A stretch of DNA of 64,000 nucleotides from Helicoverpa zea (Eukaryota; Arthropoda; Insecta; Lepidoptera; Noctuidae): contig NC_061458.1 of NCBI RefSeq assembly GCF_022581195.2, positions 2,294,001 through 2,358,000 on the forward strand. The letters run 5' to 3'. The notes under the pieces were generated by a model. That model made no database searches, was not told the origin of the DNA, and was given only the letters and a program-made list of their open reading frames with translations. Shown piece by piece: positions 9,384 to 18,990 of the stretch (the first letter of the stretch is position 1; each line of letters opens with the position of its first letter). A program made the position numbers and the translations under genes.

Positions 9384-9947
9384 ATTTCACAGCAATAACA
9401 GTAGTAGCGCCCTCTTTGGGTGGTCTGTGGAGAGTTATCGATTGCTAGTAAGGTTTTCTCTTATCTATCAGGTTCTTAGTATTTAGTTCTTCGTTAGTCT
9501 GATAGATGGCGTGAGTAGTTAAAATGGATGGATACTGAACTAGATGGCGTTTTTATACAGACTGGTCGATGACAAATACGTACGATGATTGTGCATATAT
9601 TTTGAGGTTATTATGTGTTACTTTTTTCTTAAGTTCCACTGAAATTCCACTAAAGTTTGTGCTATCACGGTTATTTAACAGCTTTTTAGTAATTAATTGT
9701 TCAGGGTTATTCTAATTTGTCCGTAATAGGCACTTCACCAGTTCATGAAATATTTTGTTGTTGTGGTCTTTTTCACTATTTTTTCCAGACACTTCACTTT
9801 AGATTGTTCACTTGTTATTTCCACAGATTGTCTCGCAGTTTATTTATATATTTTATGCGCTTCCACAGCGAAAATTCACTTTTAACTATTTTAAAACAAT
9901 TAATTTTACGGAGTCGATGTTTACTATGACACAGTAGCGCCCTCTCG
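9384..9947 (-). other. 5' UTR of LINE B
   Basis: 564 bp between the element's 5' end (next to the TACGTTCATAT duplication) and the ORF1 ATG. AGTAGCGCCCTCT occurs near both ends (about 9400 and 9933), a short direct repeat that might mark promoter or cis-acting sequence. No long frame. Confidence 0.6.
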
Positions 9948-9958
9948 TACGTTCATAT
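9948..9958. repeat. Target-site duplication of LINE B, right copy
   Basis: TACGTTCATAT, matching 4774-4784. Confidence 0.85.
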
Positions 9959-10330
9959 ATGGTTATGTTATTCGCCCCTATGGAAGCATATTCTTCCACA
10001 ACTCTCAATGTACTTATACTGCTTATTGGTACTGCAATACTGTAAAACATAATTTGCAAATAACAATATTATAATGAGGGCCACTTTGTTAAACTATTTG
10101 TAAACACCAATGTAAATCAATAAAAAAGAGGCTAAGATACCAATTAAAATTCATTCAAGCCTGAATCTTGAAGGTTTTAAAAGCACCCGCAATCATCAAC
10201 TTTTGAGAACTTGATTGCAACAATCATCCATGAGCTAATCATCATTAGACAGTTCCCAGAGTAAGTATCTACATTGGAACTCCTTCCAGGTATCATCCTT
10301 AAAAGATTTTTTGTCACAGATGAGAAGGCC
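9959..10330 (-). other. LTR-element internal DNA between LINE B and the SINE
   Basis: AT-rich. No frame or repeat that I recognise. Confidence 0.45.
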
Positions 10331-10340
10331 CAGTTGGGTA

Positions 10341-10656
10341 AATGATGATGATGTCCTCCTAGCCGATTATCGGCTACGGCGGCTGTACTCACGTAAGGGG
10401 ATTAGCCAACTGCGCAGGACATATTATAGTGCACAAGCATTTGCGCAGACACAGGTGCACTCACTGTTCCTTCACTCTCATAACCCGATGGGACGGCAAT
10501 CCGACACGACCGGAAAGAGATCAGGCGCAGGACCGACATTTACGTGCTTTCCGATGCACGGGTGTATCAATCACCAACTTCCAGGCCCGACCCGGGAATC
10601 GAACCCGAGACCTCGTGCTCAGCAGCCGCGCTTGCGACAGCTAGACCAACGAGGCA
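10341..10656 (-). mobile_element. tRNA-derived SINE
   Basis: The minus strand starts ACTGCCTCGTTGGTCTAG (A box TGGTCTAGCTG), then has the B box GGTTCGATTCC inside CTCGGGTTCGATTCCCGGGT, a tRNA-unrelated body, and a 3' end in CAT repeats. The duplication CAGTTGGGTA lies at 10331-10340 and 10655-10664, overlapping the SINE start by a base or two. It is the same family as 29197-29571. It is not a tRNA gene: the anticodon arm is degenerate and a 250-bp body is attached. Confidence 0.88.
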
Positions 10657-10664
10657 GTTGGGTA

Positions 10665-11398
10665 GATAAAGTAGCATTGTCAAATAAATCACAGATTGCT
10701 CCAATGCTTAGTTCCATATTCTTTTGATCTAAGAGTTTTATATCAACCTAAAGTACTGAAATTACAATTGTGAGCTAGCATGTTTACCAAAGATTCTATC
10801 TATTGAATACCAAAATTTTGATCCACATTTTCCAGCTAGTATTGCTGCTTGTATGCTGTTCTACTGTTCTGTATCTTCTGGAATATCTCTGTTGTATAAC
10901 AACCTCTTTAATACAGCAAAATAAAGTAAAAGTATTGAAATTATACCTAGGGTGACTGAGCAACTGTTATAATTAACACTATTATGGGTAGGCAACCCAC
11001 TAGAGGTGTTGATGGACTTGGATGTTGTGCATAGGTGAATACATACCCGTATAGCTGGGCGAGTTCTTCAACATCCATGGCCAACCCACTACGGTCCCTC
11101 AATGTGCTGTTTGTTTAACTAGATACCTAGCACATGTTTGTCATTTGTAGAACCGTTGAGTATATAACCCACCAGTTTGTTCTTGTAATATCCTCTATAT
11201 TGCAAGCACTTGAATTAAGTTAGTTAAGTACCAGAACAATATAGCAGGTATAAGTTGTTGACTAGACTCTGAGAAGTTAAGTTTGGAAGCTTTTTATGAT
11301 CCAAATCACCGGGCACAGAAAATATAAAAATTATCAAGATTTACTATTTAGTTGTTGCAGTAGTTGACAACTATCGCCAGATAATTTATGCGTGTACA
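10665..11398 (-). other. LTR-element internal DNA, no recognised content
   Basis: AT-rich, no sizeable frame. A locally repeated phrase (GGCAACCCACTA near 10992, GGCCAACCCACTA near 11080) is the only structure seen. Confidence 0.45.
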
Positions 11399-12031
11399 GT
11401 CAATTGAATGACCAGTAGACGTTCACTACCGTTAACTGTCAAGCTGTCACTTTAATGACCAGTAGATATAGACTACTGCCAACTGTCAAGCTGTCAATTT
11501 AATGACCAGTAGATATAGACTACTGCCACCTGTCAAGCTGTCAATTTAATGACCAGTAGATATAGACTACTGCCAACTGTCAAGCTGTCAATTTAATGAC
11601 CAGTAGATATAGACTACTGCCAACTGTCAAGCTGTCAATTTAATGACCAGTAGATATAGACTACTGCCAACTGCCAAGCTGTCAATTTAATGACCAGTAG
11701 ATATACACTACTGCCAACCATCAAGCTGTCAATTCAATGCCCAGTAGATATAGACTACTGCCAACAATCAGGCTGTCAATTTAATGACCAGTAGATACAC
11801 ACTACTGCCAACCATCAAGCTGTCAATTCAATGACCAGTAGATATAGACTACTGCCAACAATCAGGCTGTCAATTTAATGACCAGTAGAAACACACTACT
11901 GCCAACTGCCAAGCTGTCAATCTAATGACCAGTAGATACACGCTACTGCCAACTGCCAAGCTGTCAATCTAATGACCAGTAGATATACACTACTGCTAAC
12001 CGTCAAGCTGTCAATTTAATGACCAGCAGAT
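11399..12031. repeat. 47-bp minisatellite, about 13 copies
   Basis: Period 47, with core AATGACCAGTAGATATAGAC then TACTGCCAACTGTCAAGCTG. Each unit holds the dyad CAGTAG-(7 nt)-CTACTG, which survives nearly all substitutions. Inner units (about 11460-11690) are almost identical and outer ones more diverged, as expected for expansion from the middle. It lies in the LTR element's 5' internal part. Confidence 0.9.
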
Positions 12032-12750
12032 TTTTGGAATAGAATAGGTCTTTATTTGCTTAGAATGCAGGCACTTACAAAATAGGATTGTAAACAACAT
12101 AATAAGATCCGTGTACATTCCGCCTTGTTGGCATGCAAGCACAACAATTATTAAACACAATTGATTATAAGGCAAATAGGTTATTGTATTATATCCTCTA
12201 GGAAATCCCACCACTGCTAAAGTCGTCTTGACGACAATTCAACAACCAGCAACTTTATATTGCTTCCAATAAATGCCTATTATTGAATAAACTTTGATGC
12301 AGGTTTAAGAATGAGTAAACTGATCACCAAGTAATGATTTTGTATTATAAATTACTCATTTGATAAATATTAACACCTGCAATAAATATTGCTACTTCCA
12401 TTAGAATTGTAACAAGGTAAACTTAAACAAAGAATTACGTAAAAAGATTAAAATTTGTTTGCAATTCGGGTGATACATACATGAACATAAAAGTTATGTA
12501 TACTTTGTCATTCTACTCTCTTCCCTTCCTTCTTTCCTTTTGCTCTTTTTAATATGATTGAATATTAACATCGGTCAGAGGTTACTTGTTGTCAAAGCTT
12601 ATTTAGCATACATTAATTTGGTATAGGTATGAATAGGACAAATTATTTAGTATAACCTTGTATATCAAATATTTTTCTGGATCACAGAACTAATAGGTAG
12701 TTGAAAATTATAAAAATTAGATAATAGGTAACTGTTGGTCCAAACACTCA
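12032..12750 (-). other. Non-coding leader region of the LTR element
   Basis: This is the region downstream of the primer-binding site in element orientation, where gag should begin. All frames are short; I see no gag-like or zinc-knuckle sequence. Confidence 0.6.
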
Positions 12751-12770
12751 CGGTTTTATCCTCGTCGCCA
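12751..12770 (-). other. Primer-binding site
   Basis: TGGCGACGAGGATAAAACCG on the minus strand, one base after the 5' LTR end. It begins TGG, as required to pair with a tRNA CCA end. The tRNA identity is not determined. Confidence 0.75.
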
Positions 12771-12771
12771 A

Positions 12772-12958
12772 TGTATTGTACGCTCATTTTATTATGTTAA
12801 TCGACTCGCCAACGCACCACCACACAGGTCGACAGTCTGACAACGACTGACTCCCCACCGCTCGATCCGGTATTTATAACCGAGTGACGTATGCGCACGA
12901 GGCGTCATAATAATGACATAACCTATACAATGATGCACATGTACCTGCATACACTACA
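12772..12958 (-). repeat. 5' LTR (right copy) of the gene-less LTR element
   Basis: 187 bp, identical to 2216-2402. On the minus strand it is upstream of the primer-binding site, so this copy's U3/R would drive transcription. Its TATA box is complementary to about 12869-12878. Confidence 0.9.
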
Positions 12959-12963
12959 CACCC

Positions 12964-13400
12964 ATCCCGAACAAATTACGGAAAAAAAAGTATAATGTAT
13001 GAAGGATCCAAACTATATAATAAATTACCTAAATATATCGCAGAGTCCAAATCCATAACTACTTTTAAAAAACTACTCAAGCAGCATATCATAAAAAATG
13101 TACATTCCCCATAATAATTTCAAGCCACATCCAGCCATCGTTTATCTGTGTTGAACGGAATCTTTGTTTACCTACCTTAAGTTATAAGTTGATGTTTTGA
13201 GTCCATGTATTATTGAATAGCTCCGATTATGATTATTTTTTTTTGTTCTACCCACAAATAATAACTATAAGAATGTCCAGTTTCTTGCATACTTAACTTT
13301 TAACATATGTTCTCAACAACTATGACTAGTGTTTTTTATTAATGTTCTCATGTAAGTGAATTGTTGTATTCTTATGAGAATAAAGTTTCTTAAACCCGAA
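12964..13400 (+). pseudogene. LINE D 3' end, downstream part split by the LTR element
   Basis: The C-terminus of a jockey/CR1-like reverse-transcriptase ORF continues from 2215. It shows YGKKSIMYEGSKLYNKLP and TTFKKLLKQHI, with a stop at 13112-13114. A ~290-bp 3' UTR follows, with AATAAA at 13379-13384. LYNKLP followed by FKKLLK is the usual end of this ORF class. The element was 5'-truncated before the LTR insertion interrupted it. Confidence 0.75.
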
Positions 13401-16400
13401 AATAATACAATTTTCCGTTAGACACGGCTATGTAAATTTTTCCACAATAACTTTAGCACTTACTTAGGTACTACCTTACAGGCATGTAGGCCTTAGGTAT
13501 TACCTATTTTCAATCCTCAATGAAAAGCAGCCAATTTGAATTTCCGAATACGTAGCTATGTGTAGCGCTTAGTCAGTGCTACTTTCGCCGAGACATCACA
13601 TGTAACAACAGAAGAAACTACTATCAAACAAACTCGTGTAACAGAGTCTCGGAGTCGAACGGTCGTGACGTTTGACGCCGATGTCTTCCGGCACTCGGGG
13701 TTGCCATACAGAATAATAATATTAATGACGCAGAATTAACTTCTCCTGAACTTTATTCTAATCTTCCTGTTTCAGATCACGTATGGTAATCAGATTTTAA
13801 ATACTTAGCTCGGTTAAGGAAAGTTTCGTTGAATTGTTCTATTTGTTTTCTTGGAGTTTTGGTATGTTGGAGAATAACGTAGAATATATCAAGTTATACT
13901 TACATGTAGCCATGTGTATTCTGTGTTTACCTCATTCACTCTCGTATCATATAATAGACAGGCAGTAATTGTTTCTAATACAAACCATTCGATAATTATT
14001 CGAGGTTCATAGCAAAGGCCCAATGGCCAGGGTGTGAGCTACACTGACTTCTAAGCATTGCTACTATAGGTTACATTCAATGTTTACGGTACATGCAATG
14101 GCAGCCATTCATTAGAATCCTGCAATTGATCTAGGAACGGAATACGTTGTAGATATGTCTGGTTTAATGGCTTGAATCGCTAGCTGGCCGCAAGTAAACG
14201 ATGTGGCTTTCCTACGTGCGTAACATAACTTCGAGCTTGTTTCCTTTAAGATCAGGCAGACTTATTTGTAACACAAATGTATCACACACACACACAAATC
14301 TAGACATTGGGCTGTTGACTTCTAAGGACTTAAACAGTATTGGAACTGGAAAGCCATGATGAGTGATCATCATTTGATATTAGAATCATTCAACCAAAGA
14401 AGATAGCTGTCATTTTTTTTCACTGATCCTATAATGATTTCTATTTCACTTAAGAGTAAAAATGTCATAACATGAATGTATCACGCTTAAATATCATCAT
14501 TATCATAAAGTAGGTAATAATTTTTATTCTAAAACATAGCAACACTATCCCCATTATATATTCCCACAGCTGCGGCGTCGCAATGGTAGAATGACACCCG
14601 GATATTGGCAACACAACACACACTCTTTGCTAGCCAGTCGGTTGACATGCTTTCATGTTACTAGATATTATCTGCTTGTCTTGGCCGAGTTACACTGTTT
14701 TTATGCTATAGGATTTCTGTTTAGATCGTCTTTAGATGTTGATAGCATCTTAATGGTATCTTTAGCTAATCTGTATTCAGATAGAACTTAGTTATTGAAG
14801 TTTGTAGGTATTCTATTGAAAACTTAAGAGGGCTTTTCCAGATTGAAAGTTTCGCTATAGTTCGCTGTATTACTTATACTGAAAACAAATGCTTATTGCA
14901 TTTCACGTTAGTGACATTTACGTCTTTCTCATTACCAAAGAGTTTATTAGATACAATAGTAACCGCAGAATTAATCAAGCGAGTCGTTTGAAAAAAGAAC
15001 AAAAAAAAAAAAACAAAATCCAACATCATTGGTATAATTTCGAAATTAGAACAAACATTATTCAGCCAGTATTTGAGTAACGAGCAACATCTCTAACAAT
15101 TAAAGTTTGCTATCTGCTTTCGTAGCCAAGTTGAGCGTTGCATGCCTCTCACTCATTATGAGCAGCCGAATATTATCTTTATTACTGACTTTGTAATACG
15201 TTGGGAATTTATTAACGTTCAGATTTAGGTTATCATGCTCGTATTAAACTGTAAATGCGTCTACAGTCTAGGTAGGATTGATGTGCTAATATTTTGCCGT
15301 CAAAATGTTTAAAAGTAGAGATTAACTTTGTCTAGATTGATACCTATATTTGTAAAATAATGGTGTTTTTCTTGTTGTTTACATAAAACCGATATTGGGA
15401 ATTCTTTTATCAATAGAAATCCATGTTGTTTGTAAATGCCTTAGGCTATATTTTATTTTCGCGGTTTCGCCCGCGTCCCATCCTGAGTCCTATTACCCTT
15501 TGTACAAACAAGTACAAAGGGTAATAGGACTCAGGATTTGTCAAACCTGCTATACTCCTGGGTATTATGCCACCTACGTCATAATCCTCGCTTTAAAACG
15601 GGACCCGGGCATACAAAACGTACATAGGTCGCGTATTTATGAATGTACCTAATTACTTTTATAACTTTAACTGAAGTCTAATCAGAATAGCGAAATGTTT
15701 CATGCTTGATTGGTACTTCATACTGAGTCTTGAGGTCAGATTTTAGACGTAAGGTTATCCCGGAGTAAATTACCGTAATCGAAATCGTAAAGTTTTCAGT
15801 ACCTAATTCGAATGAACGATTTCTTTCCTAGGGCTTCAAAAAATGTTTTTTCTTCTTTTATTGACACAGGAAAACCACATTCACCACCATATTCAACGCA
15901 AACTTAATACCTGGATCATTTACCGTGCTTTATTTAAACATACACAAATGCTAACACATTTCAGCACAACTTTAAAACTACCATTCTCAAATCCGCGTCC
16001 CGCACCAAACTCCACTTTTGAAAAGATTACAGTAATTACATTTCGTTGTAAATTTTACGCTCGGCGTAGCTAAACATCGTATTGTATAGCTTTCATTGAA
16101 GATTTATATCGCTAAGCCTTTCCGTTGAGGTCGCGTGTTTATTTGGTAAATGGATTCGGAGACGTAAAGTTTTCAATACGATGTGACGGACCGGTGAACG
16201 ATGATGGTGTTTTGTTTTGAGATCGATCTGTTATATCTCCTCTGGCAGTTGAAATTAACTGGTATTTTTTATGTTGGAATTGGTTACCTACCTATAGATA
16301 CTATAGCTGTTTTATCTCACGAATGCGGGTGAGCCATACTCGTGTGTGTAAAATGTACACGCAAAGTGTATTTGTAAGTACTAAGCGCTCCTTAACTTAC

Positions 16401-16437
16401 TCATATAAAGATGATGTGCGTGCAATAAATATGTAGG
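13401..16437. other. Anonymous DNA, mostly AT-rich
   Basis: No supported gene. There is a CA microsatellite near 14285, poly-A at 15000-15012, and a perfect hairpin at 15480-15537 adjoining sequence (TTTCGCCCGCGTCCC) that resembles Helitron tails. Frames such as 14591-14791 and 15395-15652 have no recognisable domains. Confidence 0.5.
15480..15537. repeat. Perfect 26-bp inverted repeat
   Basis: Arms 15480-15505 and 15512-15537 are exact reverse complements separated by six bases. Confidence 0.9.
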
Positions 16438-16439
16438 TA

Positions 16440-16827
16440 TACACCGTGACTTTTTAGTCGTCTTACAACGGCAGCCCACTTCATGTATCCAATGACTAGT
16501 AAACGTTCATATAAAAAAAAATATTTATGAGATTTGAGTAATTTAAAAATAAAAATTAATTCATTATTATGATGCATGACGTAGATTATAAGAACACCCT
16601 GTTGTGAGCGCTGCCCGAATCTTATATCAATGGAGCGCGGCGCGTTGGGAAGGTACCTACTTTCTACCGTTTGATATCTACGTAAACATTTTTTTGTCAG
16701 TATTTTTCTTTGCACCTATTATCTTAATTAAGTAAGGCTATAAAATTAATAATCGCGTGTAGTGGTATTTTATGTCGGATAGATTGAGTGGACCACCTTT
16801 GTAAGACGACTAAAAAGTCACGGTGTA
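16440..16827. mobile_element. TIR element (MITE) with TA duplication
   Basis: TACACCGTGACTTTTTAGTC and the following bases at the left are the exact reverse complement of the right end (perfect inverted arms 16438-16468 and 16799-16829). TA lies on both sides. At ~388 bp with no transposase it fits a Tc1/mariner-dependent MITE, although the palindromic TATA ends leave the duplication ambiguous. Confidence 0.8.
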
Positions 16828-17256
16828 TAAAATACTAAAGACAGTATTGAACAAGAATGGCGACAAATTCTGAAACCGTGTATGTTTCAGACGAGCTTTT
16901 AACCAGTACCTACCAGCTATTAAATATGCCGTTTCCAAACCCAAAATCCAAGTAAAACCTCATAAGTAAGATACCAAAAACCTGTATAAAAAATTCCAGC
17001 TAAAAATATAACAAAATTGTTGACCAAAGACTGTTTCGCCGATCTGCCGGGTAGTTGTAACCGCAACGGTTCGTTAGTGCGTAAAGCATTAATTGACTTA
17101 ACTGACTATCGATCGCGTTAGCTTTGTTGTACTAAACTGCTAATGCCTTTTGTGGGGAGAAAGTCTGGAGTTATGGTAAAATTCTATGCAGGGCTTTAAG
17201 ATGGGATGACGTATTAATGTTGGTACTTAAAGAAGCATTTCTTGTGCATAATAATA
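16828..17256. other. Anonymous DNA
   Basis: No frame or repeat recognised. Confidence 0.45.
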
Positions 17257-17524
17257 CATATATCAATACTAATATGAAGAAGAAGAAGAAGAAGAAGAAT
17301 TTATTTGCACAGAATATGAGTATACAAGATGACACAAATAGTTAACAGAATCATCATATTCTACCTGGAACAGGTGTACAAATTTATGATACAGACCGAA
17401 TAAAGGTCCTGTTTTAATTGTATTTAACAAAACACACATTATATAAACCTAAGATATACAAAAGATAGTGATTACAAAGCAATTAAGAACATGAAATAAA
17501 TTATTTAAAATTAAATGTATATAT

Positions 17525-18975
17525 GTTACCGTAAGATTACAAACATCGTTAGATTACAATCTATCTCGAGAGATTGCAAACTGTCGAATTATTGTGAACC
17601 GTAACATCTGATTGCAATTTAACGCATTATTTTTCACTATATTATAATCTATCGATGAGAAATTGTCAAATTGTCAACTGTCCGAAAGCTCTCTCTGATT
17701 GGTCAGTCTTTTTGTAAGATCGACCAATCACGACCAGCCGTTCTGTTCCCATGGAGTTCCCGTAGAGTTAGGAATGAAATAGAGGTGTCAGTTAAATAAA
17801 ATAAATGCTCTTCAAAAATTCTTCAAGTATTAAATTTATATAAAAATAACTCTTATAAAAATACAGTTAGGTATTTTGTCTTCAAATACAAACTAATATT
17901 TAAAAATAAAATAAAAGGGGTGCTAATTAAACAGGCTTCTTTTTAATATCATTATTCGCCCCCAAAAATGTATGTTGCCTTCTAAATTACTAAGTCAGCC
18001 ACAATTAATAAAGCGTCGAGCATCTAAATAATACTATCTTAGCCACGAGTTATCTTCCACTCTAAATACAACTCAGCATGGTGGTTATTTTTTTGCATCT
18101 AAATTTGTAGCATGCATTCTAACAGTAAACTTCTTAAATACTATTAAATGACATCATAAAAATATTTATTTACCTTCTAATTTTTTTACTCGTACCTACT
18201 GAGTTTTTTGTTTAAAATATAACACATCCCATATTAATTGACCCAGCATGGAAGTAAGCATGCAACATGCAGCAAGCATAACTTCTGTCACGGCTCCGGC
18301 GCTGCGGGGCTCCGGCGGTCCCATGCGAGCTTATCGTCGCAGATGGTTTTCACGCTCACCACCGCAGCTTCGGCTTGCTGGCCGGCGGAGCCGGCCAGCC
18401 TCAGCCGCGGCGGCGAGCGCTGAAACTACCTGCGCCTCAGCTCGCAGGCCGCCTCGCCCCTCCGCGCCTACGCGGTTTTGAATTGCACTCTAGGGGTAGG
18501 GCAGACAAGACTACGTGGAGTCGGTTTTGCAGCGATTCGTTTTCGTCACTAACTTCAATTTTTAATACAATTTTTAATTGTGTGTAATTTGAGTCTTAAA
18601 AATTAAGTACAATTTTTGATTTTATAAAAAATTAAACCGTCACTTATTTTTGCACGTCAAAGAGCTGTGACACCGGGAGTTGCAAAGAACATTGTCTTTT
18701 TTGACGTTCTACCAATCAGCGCGCAAGATGCATTCCGTTCTACGCCAGTTGACAATTTGACCGCTCTACATCGCTCTCGATCTTACAAAAAGACTGACCA
18801 ATCAGGGAGAGCTTTCGGACAGTTGACAATTTGACAATTTCTCATCGATAGATTATAATATAGCGAAAAATAATGCGTTAAATTGCAATCAGATGTTACG
18901 GTTTACAATAATTCGACAGTTTACAATCTCTCGAGATAGATTGTAATCTAACGATGTTTGTAATCTTACGGTGAC
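17525..18975. mobile_element. Non-autonomous DNA transposon with ~195-bp TIRs
   Basis: 17525-17720 and the reverse complement of 18780-18975 agree at all but about six positions. Termini are GTTACCGTAAGATTAC and GTCACCGTAAGATTAC. It lies in an AT-dinucleotide stretch of LINE C's 3' UTR; TATATAT is present on both sides as a possible duplication. The interior is AT-rich but has a markedly GC-rich block at about 18285-18480. There is no transposase. The superfamily is open; very long TIRs would fit MuDR-like or foldback types. Confidence 0.82.
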
Positions 18976-18990
18976 ATATATATATCAACA

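Larger units (their letters stand above)
4785..9947 (-). mobile_element. LINE B, full-length two-ORF non-LTR retrotransposon (RTE/Vingi-like)
   Basis: On the minus strand the order is 5' UTR (9947-9384), ORF1 (9383-8556), TAG, ORF2 (8555-5645), 3' UTR, and a TTA-repeat tail. The 11-bp duplication TACGTTCATAT flanks it at 4774-4784 and 9948-9958, which proves a complete, not 5'-truncated, insertion. The tail has since received another element (4805-5506). Without that passenger LINE B is about 4.45 kb. The only coding lesion seen is one frameshift in a G6 run. It lies inside the LTR element. Clade is judged from the endonuclease and C-terminal motifs; RTE or Vingi is my best reading. Confidence 0.88.
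2216..12958 (-). mobile_element. Gene-less LTR retrotransposon (LARD-like), 10.7 kb with nested insertions
   Basis: Two 187-bp direct repeats (2216-2402 and 12772-12958), identical when read base by base, start TG and end CA and are flanked by the 5-bp duplication CACCC (2211-2215, 12959-12963). On the minus strand the right LTR is followed after one base by a tRNA-type primer-binding site beginning TGGCGACGAGG (12770 downward). The left LTR is preceded by the polypurine tract AAGGGAGAGA (2412-2403). Each LTR has TATAAATACC and AATAAA. The interior has no gag, protease, RT or integrase frame of its own; the only RT in it belongs to a nested LINE. Without LINE B, its passenger and the SINE, the ancestral element is about 5.2 kb. 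Identical LTRs imply recent insertion, so the gene loss predates transposition and the proteins came from another element. Confidence 0.88.

Noticed and set aside
11399..12031. Regularly spaced repeats resembling a CRISPR array
   Set aside because: The whole 47-bp unit is repeated with drift; there are no unique spacers or cas genes, and the context is a eukaryotic LTR element.
2216..12958. Two unrelated solo LTRs flanking ordinary DNA
   Set aside because: CACCC lies only at the outer borders, the LTRs are identical, PBS and PPT are in the right places, and excision restores a LINE frame, so it is one insertion.
18238..18587. Overlapping GC-rich plus-strand frames
   Set aside because: Three overlapping frames stay open because the block is GC-rich; there is no codon or domain signal, and it lies in transposon cargo.
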